Virus record (IMG/VR): IMGVR_UViG_3300031857_000313
Span: 1-49,075 of that record
Length of the DNA stretch: 49,075 bases
Strand: one strand, 5' to 3'
Origin: a virus
Of this stretch, positions 8,922-15,911 are shown in pieces. The notes beneath the pieces are model-generated. The model saw only the letters and a program-made list of their open reading frames with translations. It was not told the DNA's origin and searched no databases. The position numbers and the translations under genes were made by a program. Position 1 is the first letter of the stretch. Every line of letters begins with the position of its first letter.

Positions 8922-9277
8922 ATAAACCTGAAGTAAAAATTGGCTGTGTAGCTAACTTATACAGCTTAATGATGCATTTTAAAAAAAAAGGCGACACAGA
9001 AAATGGTCACGTTCACCAATTTGATCATCTAACGCTACTTGCGTCAGGCGCTTTAAAAGTGACAGTTGATGGAGTTGTTACGGAGTTCAAAGCTCCTCAC
9101 ATGATTTATATCCATAAAGACAAATACCATGAGCTGATGGCTCTTGAAGACAATACTGTTGCATATTGCATTCATGCTTTGAGAGACATAAACACGATGG
9201 ACATTATTGACCCAAGCATGATTCCTGAAGGCGTTGATCCTGTTCTTACTTCTTTGCCTGTAAATAAATTTCGTTAA
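8918..9277 (+). CDS. Cupin-domain protein
   Basis: 119 residues from ATG 8918, which overlaps the preceding stop in ATGA. An upstream in-frame start at 8852 would overlap the chaperone gene heavily and is unlikely. The core has the double-strand cupin pattern: GHVHQFDHLTLLASGALKVT (first motif with two His), then APHMIYIHKDKYHELMAL (second motif with His), then YCIHALR. Small metal-binding cupins bind sugars or small acids, or act as sensors. In this position, between fibre and lysis genes, it may act on or bind surface glycans, but no substrate can be read from the sequence. Confidence 0.75.
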   Translation: MNKPEVKIGCVANLYSLMMHFKKKGDTENGHVHQFDHLTLLASGALKVTVDGVVTEFKAPHMIYIHKDKYHELMALEDNTVAYCIHALRDINTMDIIDPSMIPEGVDPVLTSLPVNKFR

Positions 9278-9292
9278 CTAAAAGGAAAAACT

Positions 9293-9451
9293 ATGAAACT
9301 GCAACTACCTATCGAAACAGCAAACCAAATTTTGGGCTACTTGGGTACACGCCCCTATCAAGAAGTCTTTCACCTGATTCAAGCAATTCAGGACGCGGCA
9401 AAGCCTCCAGAAGCTGAAGCCCCCAAGGTTGAAGATGGATCAGGCAACTGA
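9293..9451 (+). CDS. Short conserved phage peptide (52 aa)
   Basis: MKLQLPIETANQILGYLGTR followed by PYQEVFHLIQAIQDA and a Pro/Glu-rich tail. It is preceded by AAAGGAAA. The helical part 'QILxYLxxRPYxEVxxLIxxI' is a pattern I know from tiny phage proteins encoded near lysis genes. It overlaps the next gene by 17 bp in another frame. Function unknown. Confidence 0.7.
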   Translation: MKLQLPIETANQILGYLGTRPYQEVFHLIQAIQDAAKPPEAEAPKVEDGSGN

Positions 9452-9632
9452 GACCAAGCTTGCCGTGCATGAAGCCATCTGCACGGAGCGCTATAACAGC
9501 ATAGATCGCTCTTTGCGAGCTGGGGATAAGCGCATGACCAAGATTGAGTACCTCTTGTATGGGGTAATCGTGTGCGTTCTGTTCGGGCCGGGCGTCGCTG
9601 GCGAGCTCCTCAAAAAGGTTTTGGGGCTATAG
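9435..9632 (+). CDS. XhlA-like membrane protein (lysis cassette)
   Basis: 65 residues from ATG 9435 (TTG 9429 is an alternative). An N-terminal charged helix with heptad character (ETKLAVHEAICTERYNSIDR) is followed by a single membrane segment YLLYGVIVCVLFGPG. This layout matches hemolysin XhlA-type proteins, which cooperate with holins in host lysis. It overlaps the upstream gene by 17 bp and is followed 1 bp later by another membrane peptide. The family call rests on topology, not on a unique motif. Confidence 0.65.
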   Translation: MDQATETKLAVHEAICTERYNSIDRSLRAGDKRMTKIEYLLYGVIVCVLFGPGVAGELLKKVLGL

Positions 9633-9633
9633 C

Positions 9634-9726
9634 ATGTGGGATTGGGTCGAAGCATTTATTGCGGCGACTCTTCTAGTTGCCTTTGTCATTTATGGCACGT
9701 ACATAATTGTATGGAGTTTGGTGTGA
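9634..9726 (+). CDS. 30-residue single-pass membrane peptide
   Basis: Encodes MWDWVEAFIAATLLVAFVIY followed by GTYIIVWSLV: almost the whole peptide is one transmembrane helix with Trp at both ends. It starts one base after the XhlA-like stop and ends 3 bp before the next gene. Its tight packing in the lysis cassette supports it as a real gene. It could be a small holin or antiholin component, which is inference. Confidence 0.6.
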   Translation: MWDWVEAFIAATLLVAFVIYGTYIIVWSLV

Positions 9727-9729
9727 TAA

Positions 9730-10017
9730 ATGCGTTGGCTCATTCTGTTACTGCTATTAGTTTTGGCTGGAGCCGTAGCCAAAAATGGTTGTTATGTGCG
9801 CGAGTTCTACGGAATAGCGTACACCATCCACAACCCTTCAGAGCGACATCAACAGATGTCAATGTGGTTAACAAACAATGTGCGGTTTTGCAGAAGCCAA
9901 GACTTGGTGGTCATTTGGAACAATCTGTCCGAGTGGGCGGGTTCAGCGGATTCAGCGGAGCTTAGGGGTAAGGTCGTTCATGGGTACAAAGATGCGCTTG
10001 ATCGGGAAAAGAAGTGA
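9730..10017 (+). CDS. Secreted/anchored small protein of the lysis region
   Basis: 95 residues. MRWLILLLLLVLAGAVAKNG is a signal peptide or N-terminal anchor. It is followed by a Cys at 21 and a second Cys near 54, which could form a periplasmic disulphide, then a charged helical C-terminus. Position between lysis proteins makes a spanin-like or periplasmic lysis accessory role possible, but there is no lipobox and no clear spanin coiled coil. The stop overlaps the following GTG (GTGA). Confidence 0.65.
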   Translation: MRWLILLLLLVLAGAVAKNGCYVREFYGIAYTIHNPSERHQQMSMWLTNNVRFCRSQDLVVIWNNLSEWAGSADSAELRGKVVHGYKDALDREKK

Positions 10018-10253
10018 AGATCAGTTACGACAAATGGTATCCAGTGGTGCAACCAAATCCACCAATGCAATCAGAAGTGTTTGCCAAACGGGTGGAAAGG
10101 TTAGACGCTGAGAGGGCTGTGCAGGTACAGATTGACCAACAGGTGAAGAAGTTTCACCAATATGAGTATGAGATTTATGAATACAGGATGCGTCAGATAA
10201 CGCTGAACATTGACATCACAAACCTTAAACGCCAAATTGACAAACTTGTATGA
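10014..10253 (+). CDS. Coiled-coil small protein
   Basis: 79 residues from GTG 10014, overlapping the previous stop by 4 bp. A short N-terminal segment (KWYPVVQPNPPM) precedes a long charged helix with VFAKRVERLDAERAVQVQID and a Tyr/Glu-rich helical region, ending NLKRQIDKLV. No membrane segment. Conserved position in the lysis cassette; function unknown. Confidence 0.65.
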   Translation: MKISYDKWYPVVQPNPPMQSEVFAKRVERLDAERAVQVQIDQQVKKFHQYEYEIYEYRMRQITLNIDITNLKRQIDKLV

Positions 10254-10534
10254 CCAGAAAACCGATACCCAGACAGGTCAAGAAACCTCAGATAGAAACA
10301 AAGGAAAAGCTGACGTTGTGGGTCACCCTTATGGTAAGCACAACCCTATGTATCTCCGTATTGGCCATGGTGGTCAGCTTTATGTTGGGTCTGTGGGCGA
10401 AGGAAGTGGACAACGCAGAGATTTTCAAAATGATTTCACCCGCTTTTTCTACTCTTATAGGCGGCATGATTGGGTTCCTGTCTGGTATCAAACTCATGCA
10501 AAATGATGACAAATCAAAAACTTGTAAGGACTAA
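10250..10534 (+). CDS. Two-TM membrane protein, possible holin component
   Basis: 94 residues beginning in an ATGA overlap. A basic N-terminus (RKPIPRQVKKPQ) is followed by two hydrophobic segments: LWVTLMVSTTLCISVLAMVV (residues ~23-42, running on through SFMLGL) and FSTLIGGMIGFLSGIKLM (~66-84). The C-terminus is charged. The size, the two helices and the position just before the 3-TM holin suggest a holin/antiholin partner. Confidence 0.65.
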   Translation: MTRKPIPRQVKKPQIETKEKLTLWVTLMVSTTLCISVLAMVVSFMLGLWAKEVDNAEIFKMISPAFSTLIGGMIGFLSGIKLMQNDDKSKTCKD

Positions 10535-10536
10535 TT

Positions 10537-11028
10537 ATGTTTGAAGTATTTGGCGGAATATTGGGTGGGGCACTAGGTGGTATTTTCCGCTTGGCTCCAG
10601 AAGTTCTTAAGTTCTTTGACAAGAAGAACGAGCGCCAGCATGAATTGTTAATGTTTACGCGCCAGTGTGAATTAGAGACACTGCGCGGTCAGCAGAAGTT
10701 GGCTGAGATTGGGGCACAACGGGAGGCGGCAGTTGATGTAGGAGTCATGGATGCTTTTCAGTCTGCCATAGAACAACAAGCCACAATGGTAAAAGCCGCA
10801 GGTGGTTGGGCGGCAAGTTTGTCTGCATCTGTTCGTCCTGTCGTAACCTACTGGATTCTCTTGGTCTGGTCTTTTGTGCATCTGTGGTTTGGTTGGAACT
10901 CATGGCTTGCAGGCGCTTCTCCTATGGAAGTCTTCAAGATGATGATGTCGCCTGACTTCTCGGCACTTTTGGCTGGAACAATTAACTATTGGTTCCTTGA
11001 TAGAACTTTGAAACAGCGTGGGTTATGA
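10537..11028 (+). CDS. 3-TM holin (GTA-type holin family)
   Basis: 163 residues. The N-terminus has a Gly-rich amphipathic stretch GGILGGALGGIFRLAPEVLK followed by a charged helix (KKNERQHELLMFTRQCELE). Three hydrophobic regions lie towards the C-terminus, including YWILLVWSFVHLWFGWNSWL and a segment around LLAGTINYWFL. This matches the 'holin of 3 TMs' family (PF11351) associated with phage and gene-transfer-agent release. It lies immediately before the endolysin and overlaps it (ATGA), as expected for a holin-endolysin pair. Confidence 0.8.
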   Translation: MFEVFGGILGGALGGIFRLAPEVLKFFDKKNERQHELLMFTRQCELETLRGQQKLAEIGAQREAAVDVGVMDAFQSAIEQQATMVKAAGGWAASLSASVRPVVTYWILLVWSFVHLWFGWNSWLAGASPMEVFKMMMSPDFSALLAGTINYWFLDRTLKQRGL

Positions 11029-11465
11029 ACCTAGAACTAGCCGCCGCACTGTGTCGTCAATTCGAGGGCTATCGGGCTAGGCCGTACCTATGCCCAGCCA
11101 ACGTCGCTACGATAGGCTATGGGTCTACTTACTACGCTGATGGGCGCAAGGTAACCCTTGAGGACGCCTCGATGGATGAGCCAACGGCTAGGGCGCTTTT
11201 GATGTTTGAGTTGGAGCATACGTACCTGCCCGGCGTCCTACGGCACTGCCCCATCTTGGCAACCGATGAGCGCAAGTGCAACGGAGCCGTGGATTTTGTC
11301 TACAACCTCGGCGTTGGGCGTCTGCAAACCTCCACCCTTAAACGTAAAATTAACGCTCAGGACTGGGAAGGGGCTAAAGAACAGCTCATGCTTTGGAACA
11401 AAGGCGGCGGTAAGGTTCTGGCTGGCTTAACAAAGCGCCGAGCGGCTGAATGCGCCTTGTTTTAA
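11025..11465 (+). CDS. Endolysin, T4-type lysozyme (GH24)
   Basis: 146 residues. The GH24 catalytic signature is clear: CRQFEGYRARPYLCPANVAT then IGYGSTYYADG, with Glu14, Cys23 and Thr29. This fits the 'Glu-8aa-Asp/Cys-5aa-Thr' triad known from P1/P21-type lysozymes, here in the Cys variant. NGAVDFVYNLGVG and LTKRRAAECALF follow as in family members. It hydrolyses peptidoglycan at host lysis. No signal or SAR helix is visible at the N-terminus, so export should depend on the upstream holin. The start overlaps the holin stop by 4 bp. Confidence 0.92.
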   Translation: MNLELAAALCRQFEGYRARPYLCPANVATIGYGSTYYADGRKVTLEDASMDEPTARALLMFELEHTYLPGVLRHCPILATDERKCNGAVDFVYNLGVGRLQTSTLKRKINAQDWEGAKEQLMLWNKGGGKVLAGLTKRRAAECALF

Positions 11466-11512
11466 TTGAAAAGGCAGATTAAAATGCCACAACGAATTTA
11501 AGAGGTGAACGC

Positions 11513-12148
11513 ATGGCGACTGCAAGTGTTATGACCTATGACAGCTTGGTCGAAAACATCCAGTCTTATCTGGAGCGTACTGACACCGCTACAATCGACA
11601 AGATTCCCTTGTTTATCATGCTTGCTGAGCAGGTTATTGCCTCTCAGATCAAGTTTTTGGGTAACTTGACGGTCAACACCAGCAACATGGTGATTGGGAC
11701 TTCTACGATTGCCAAGCCATCTCGTTGGCACAAAACGGTGTCGATGAACATCACAGTTGGTGGATCGCGCCAGCCAGTTCTCAATCGCAGGTATGAGTAT
11801 CTGAGGGAGTATTGGCCCTCTCCTACCGCGACAGGCACCCCTGTCTACTATGCTGACTACGACTATTCCAATTGGCTCATAGCCCCTACGCCTGACCAAG
11901 CTTATGCGTTTGAAGTTCTGTACTACGAGCGTGTTCAGCCTTTGGACAGCTCCAACCAAACCAATTGGTTTACCATCTACGCTCCCCAAGCGTTGCTTTA
12001 TGGTTCCTTGCTTCAGGCTATGCCGTTCCTTAAGAATGACGAGCGCATCCCTATGTGGCAGGGGCAATACAAACTGATCATGGACACGCTTATGGCTGAG
12101 GATAAGTTGCGTCTTGCTGATCGCCAAGCGATTGCGAATGACTCATGA
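11513..12148 (+). CDS. Adaptor protein (SU10-like head-tail connector)
   Basis: 211 residues, preceded by AAGAGGTGA 6 bp before ATG 11513. SYLERTDTATIDKIPLFIML, RYEYLREYWPSPTATGTPVYY and the C-terminal helical region are the pattern of adaptor proteins of the SU10/gp6-like type that join portal to tail. This is a second connector-type protein in the window besides the gp4-like one at 2596, consistent with a stacked short-tail connector. It overlaps the following gene (ATGA). The 47-bp gap upstream is AT-rich with no convincing promoter. Confidence 0.8.
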   Translation: MATASVMTYDSLVENIQSYLERTDTATIDKIPLFIMLAEQVIASQIKFLGNLTVNTSNMVIGTSTIAKPSRWHKTVSMNITVGGSRQPVLNRRYEYLREYWPSPTATGTPVYYADYDYSNWLIAPTPDQAYAFEVLYYERVQPLDSSNQTNWFTIYAPQALLYGSLLQAMPFLKNDERIPMWQGQYKLIMDTLMAEDKLRLADRQAIANDS

Positions 12149-13413
12149 GTTACGTAAGCCCCTTCACTGGTGACGTAATCCAACCAACGGACGTAAGTTT
12201 CCGTGCGGTTACGTTGTCTGCCAACACGCAGTTAAATTGGCCCAGCAACAGCACGACAAACACCGACTTTGCCGCTCGCATCATGCAGGTGACTGCCACT
12301 GCTGGTAGCCTTAACCTGTTCATGCCACCTGCTGATCAAACTTCGGTTGGTAATGATGCTTTGATCCGCAATATTGGTGCAAACACCTTTACGGTCAAAG
12401 ACTACACAGGCGTAAACACGATTGTGTCTGTAGCCGCTGGCGAATCAAAGTACATCTACATCACTACTAACGCTACCGCTCAAGGTACTTGGGGTGTCAT
12501 TGCCTTTGGTACTGGAACGTCTTCTGCGGACGCGGCTACGCTTGCTGGCTACGGTTTGGTTGCCAGTGGTGCTACGCTCAATCAAAGCCACCCTAGTTCG
12601 TCGATCACCACAGGAACTACCTTTGCCGCTACAGATCGTGCTCAGACTCGTGTGTGGGCAGGTGGGGCTGGTACAGCAACTCTCCCAGCCGCGGCTACGC
12701 TTGGCAATAACTGGTTTACGTTATTCAAGAACAATGGGACTGGATCCTTCATAGTTTCTTGTACTGGCGCTGAGCTGATTGACGGTAACTCTACAAAGAC
12801 GTTTAACCCAACAGAGTCAGCATTTATTGTATGTACAGGCACAGCTTATGTGACTGTAGGTTATGGCGTCAGCTCACAGTTTACTTTTACTGCACTTACA
12901 AAGAGCGTAACTGGTGGGGCTGTTACGCTGACCAACAACGAAGCGGCAAACAACATCCAAGAGTACGTTGGCAGTCTGTCAAGCAACTCAATTGTGACGT
13001 TCCCTGCTGTGGTGAACTTGTACGTCATTTCAAACCAAACGACTGACAACGGTTTTAGCCTAACAGTGACAACGGGTCTGGGTTTCTCTGCGACGATCCC
13101 GCCCGGCCAACAAGCCACCCTCATTTGCGACGGAACCAACTTTCTCAACGCCAACACCACCCAAGCTGGCGCCTCTACGGTGAGCTTGTTGGATGGCACG
13201 GTAGGAACCCCCTCTCTTAATTTTGCCGCCGAAACTGGCACTGGCGTGTACAGACCTGCGGCGGGTGAGTTCGGTGTCTCAGTGCTCGGAACTCAAAGAT
13301 TTAAAGCTACAGCAACTGGCGTCGCTGTGACTGGTGTCGTAGCGGCATCTGGCGCTGTTTCTGGAACAACTGGTACGTTCACCACAGGTATTGCTGGGGG
13401 CACGTTCACATGA
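12145..13413 (+). CDS. Fibre-like virion protein
   Basis: 422 residues, mostly Thr/Gly/Ala beta repeats. The N-terminal 250 residues contain several small beta sandwiches (TLSANTQLNWPSNSTTNTDF; an IRNIGANTFTV unit; ATLPAAATLGNNWFTLFKNN). The C-terminal part has PSLNFAAETGTGVYRP and ends TGTFTTGIAGGTF(T), nearly the same end as the large fibre at 4015 (TTGIFGGTF). It sits between adaptor and nozzle, a common place for a fibre or appendage attached to the tail. Start and stop both overlap neighbours in ATGA. Confidence 0.75.
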   Translation: MSYVSPFTGDVIQPTDVSFRAVTLSANTQLNWPSNSTTNTDFAARIMQVTATAGSLNLFMPPADQTSVGNDALIRNIGANTFTVKDYTGVNTIVSVAAGESKYIYITTNATAQGTWGVIAFGTGTSSADAATLAGYGLVASGATLNQSHPSSSITTGTTFAATDRAQTRVWAGGAGTATLPAAATLGNNWFTLFKNNGTGSFIVSCTGAELIDGNSTKTFNPTESAFIVCTGTAYVTVGYGVSSQFTFTALTKSVTGGAVTLTNNEAANNIQEYVGSLSSNSIVTFPAVVNLYVISNQTTDNGFSLTVTTGLGFSATIPPGQQATLICDGTNFLNANTTQAGASTVSLLDGTVGTPSLNFAAETGTGVYRPAAGEFGVSVLGTQRFKATATGVAVTGVVAASGAVSGTTGTFTTGIAGGTFT

Positions 13414-15650
13414 CCAAAAAGGTTTTTGCCCTTGACACCAAGGCTGGCATCCAACGCGACGGAACTGTCTTTGACAAAGAGTTCTACAACGACGGTCGTT
13501 GGGTTCGTTTTCAACGTGGTCGCCCACGCAAGATGGGTGGGTTTCGTGAGATTGTGAACGATCTGGCAGGCCCTTCTCGTGGGATGTACCTCAACCCTCA
13601 GCAGACCTTCAATAACGTCTTCAGTGGGTATTCTGGTGGCTTGCAGTTGCTTCCAATCAACAACAGCGGTATTGGTTCTGGTATTACAGATATGACGCTG
13701 TCTAACTTCACAGCAAACGCGGATAACTTGTGGCAATTTGATACGTTCTATGACGTGAGTGGGTCGGGGGATAATTTGTTGCTTGCGCACCCCGGTCGTA
13801 ATCTCACCATCATCGACAACAACGTCAACACCCCTGTTTTAGGTGGCAATATCACTGGCACATCATTGGCGGCTCTCGGCGTGTTCACAAGCTCTGTGTT
13901 CTTGAACACCACCACGACAATGTACTTGTCTACCCAAGATCTTTTGATTGGTGCTGGGCAAAGCATTTCAGGTACGGGCATTCCTGCTAACACAACAGTT
14001 GTGTCTACGAACTTGCGGGTTCCTGTCTTGAACGCTGTAGCTGTAACTGGTATTGCTGGTCAGTGTTCTTGCACCGCAACAACTGGTTTGTATGTTGGAC
14101 AAACAGTAGCTGTGTCTGGTACTTTAACTGGAACCGCCACAGGTATTACCTCTGGCGTGACGTACTTCATTATTGCCACCAACTTCTCCACGACCTTTAC
14201 CTTGTCAGCGTCTTCTGGCGGTGGGGCGATTACTACTACGGCTGGAACAACAACTGGTTTGGTCTTCACCTTGAGTCAAATTCAAGATGTGGTGATCTCC
14301 AATGCCGCGACGACTTCTGGTGCTTCTACCATTACCTTTGACAACAATGTCTCGGTCTCTGGCGGTGTGGTTACCCTTCACCCGTACGTTTTTGTGTACG
14401 GCAACGACGGACTAATTAGGAACTCAGGCGCTGGTAACGTCCAAGATTGGGTCTCTGCTGATGCAAATGAGGTCTCTGTAGCGACTGGAAAGATTGTCCA
14501 AGGGCTACCAGTGCGAGGCGGTTCAAACGCGCCTTCTGGGCTGTTTTGGAGCCTTGATAGCCTTATCCGCGTGTCCTACATCGGTGGTGCAGGAACTCCC
14601 CCACAGTTTTGGCGCTATGACTTGATCTCTTCTCAGTCATCCATCCTATCTTCTCAGTCTGTGATTGAGTATGACGGTATCTATTATTGGTGTGGTGTTG
14701 ATAGGTTCTTGCTTTACAACGGTGTTGTGAAAGAGATTCCTAACAACATGAACCAAAACTACTTCTTTGACAACCTAAACTACGCCCAGCGCGAAAAGGT
14801 TTGGGTTACAAAGGTTCCTCGTTTTGGTGAGATTTGGTGGTTTTATCCACGCGGTACTGCTACTGAATGTACAGATGCAGTCATCTACAACGTGCGTGAG
14901 AACACTTGGTATGACACAGGTTTGGCTTCTGGTGCTCAGCGCTCTGCTGGGTACTTCTCCCAAATCTTTCAATTCCCAATTGCCGCTGATTGGAACATCA
15001 ACGCTTCAGGCGGTATTTTGACCGCTACGATCACTAATGGTGGGTCTGCATACACCAATGGAACTTACACCAATCAAGCATTGACTGGCGGTGCTGGTAC
15101 ATTGGCTACAGCGAATATTACGGTTGCCGGCGGCATCGTCACTTCTGTGGTGATCAATGGTCATGGCAAGAACTATGCTGTCGGTAATACTCTGTCTGCA
15201 TCGATTCCGGGCGGTGCTGGGTTTGTCTTGACAGTTGCTACTCTGATGGACTTTGTGTCTTTGTATCAAAACGAGATTGGCACAGACAAAGTGACTGGCG
15301 CGCTATCGGTGGCGATTGAGTCTTATTTTGAAACGAATGACTTGGGCTTGGTCTCAGGAGGCCCTTCTCAACCTTCTCCAGTCGGTGAGAACAAGTGGCT
15401 ACGCTTAGAACGTGTTGAGCCTGACTTTGTACAAAGTGGCGACATGGAGCTGTACGTGACTGGACGATCATTTGCTCAGTCTCAAGACGTAACGTCTTCT
15501 GCGTACACGTTCTCGCCAACAACAGGCAAGGTTGACATGCGTGAACAGCGTCGAGAGCTTCGCTTGAAATTTGTCTCTAACGTTGCAGGTGGAAATTACC
15601 AAGTTGGTAAGATTCTCTTAGACGCGGACTTCGGAGACGTGAGACCATAA
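13410..15650 (+). CDS. Tail nozzle / tubular protein (P22 gp10- or T7 gp12-like)
   Basis: 746 residues. The start (TKAGIQRDGTVFDKEFYNDG, then RWVRFQRGRPRKMGGF) is characteristic of the packaged-DNA stabilisation or nozzle protein of short-tailed phages, followed by propeller-like repeats such as LIRVSYIGGAGTPPQFWRYD and EIWWFYPRGT. Two inserts resembling small Ig-like or fibre domains lie at about 207-290 (TGLYVGQTVAVSGTLTGTAT) and 530-610 (ITNGGSAYTNGTYTNQALTG). The C-terminus ends in beta strands (MREQRRELRLKFVSN). P22 gp10 is about 470 and T7 gp12 about 794 residues, so the length fits with inserts. TAATG overlap with the next gene. Confidence 0.8.
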   Translation: MTKKVFALDTKAGIQRDGTVFDKEFYNDGRWVRFQRGRPRKMGGFREIVNDLAGPSRGMYLNPQQTFNNVFSGYSGGLQLLPINNSGIGSGITDMTLSNFTANADNLWQFDTFYDVSGSGDNLLLAHPGRNLTIIDNNVNTPVLGGNITGTSLAALGVFTSSVFLNTTTTMYLSTQDLLIGAGQSISGTGIPANTTVVSTNLRVPVLNAVAVTGIAGQCSCTATTGLYVGQTVAVSGTLTGTATGITSGVTYFIIATNFSTTFTLSASSGGGAITTTAGTTTGLVFTLSQIQDVVISNAATTSGASTITFDNNVSVSGGVVTLHPYVFVYGNDGLIRNSGAGNVQDWVSADANEVSVATGKIVQGLPVRGGSNAPSGLFWSLDSLIRVSYIGGAGTPPQFWRYDLISSQSSILSSQSVIEYDGIYYWCGVDRFLLYNGVVKEIPNNMNQNYFFDNLNYAQREKVWVTKVPRFGEIWWFYPRGTATECTDAVIYNVRENTWYDTGLASGAQRSAGYFSQIFQFPIAADWNINASGGILTATITNGGSAYTNGTYTNQALTGGAGTLATANITVAGGIVTSVVINGHGKNYAVGNTLSASIPGGAGFVLTVATLMDFVSLYQNEIGTDKVTGALSVAIESYFETNDLGLVSGGPSQPSPVGENKWLRLERVEPDFVQSGDMELYVTGRSFAQSQDVTSSAYTFSPTTGKVDMREQRRELRLKFVSNVAGGNYQVGKILLDADFGDVRP

Positions 15651-15910
15651 TGGCAACCATCCTTAACACCAATTTGGTCTATGACCCTCGCTACCACACC
15701 TTTGAGTCGTGGGCGTCGCTTATGTGTGAGCAGTATGCGGCTCAGCAGTTGTGCATACCAGATTCAAGCACGAATTGGCAAGATTGGGCGTCAGCGCTAA
15801 AAGCGATTGATGTGTTTTCGAATGAGGGTATCCCCGGCCCCTTCATCTTCAACGACTGGCAAGAATGGGCTGAAGCTCTTGTCAATGCTGTTAACCCATC
15901 GGTGAATTGA
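15650..15910 (+). CDS. Small tail-region protein
   Basis: 86 residues. Trp-rich helices (YDPRYHTFESWASLMCEQYA and NWQDWASALKAIDVF, then FNDWQEWAEALVNAVN) repeat a 'xxWxxWAxAL' element twice. I have seen such a small conserved protein next to nozzle genes, but its function is unknown. It overlaps the nozzle stop by 1 bp and ends 1 bp before the giant internal protein. Confidence 0.7.
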   Translation: MATILNTNLVYDPRYHTFESWASLMCEQYAAQQLCIPDSSTNWQDWASALKAIDVFSNEGIPGPFIFNDWQEWAEALVNAVNPSVN

Positions 15911-15911
15911 T

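Noticed and set aside
9636-9965. 109-codon plus-strand frame overlapping two small genes
   Set aside because: Overlaps the 30-residue TM gene and the signal-peptide gene, which both have better starts, tight packing and sensible membrane topology. This frame's translation is Cys/His/Ser-rich and unlike a real protein.
9878-10111. 77-codon plus-strand frame
   Set aside because: Overlaps two better-supported genes and lacks a ribosome site.
11498-12127. 209-codon minus-strand frame opposite the adaptor gene
   Set aside because: Shadow of the adaptor gene; the plus-strand gene has a good ribosome site and a recognisable family.
14063-14341. Plus-strand 92-codon frame inside the nozzle gene
   Set aside because: Trp/Tyr/His-rich translation typical of an out-of-frame reading of Thr/Gly-rich sequence.
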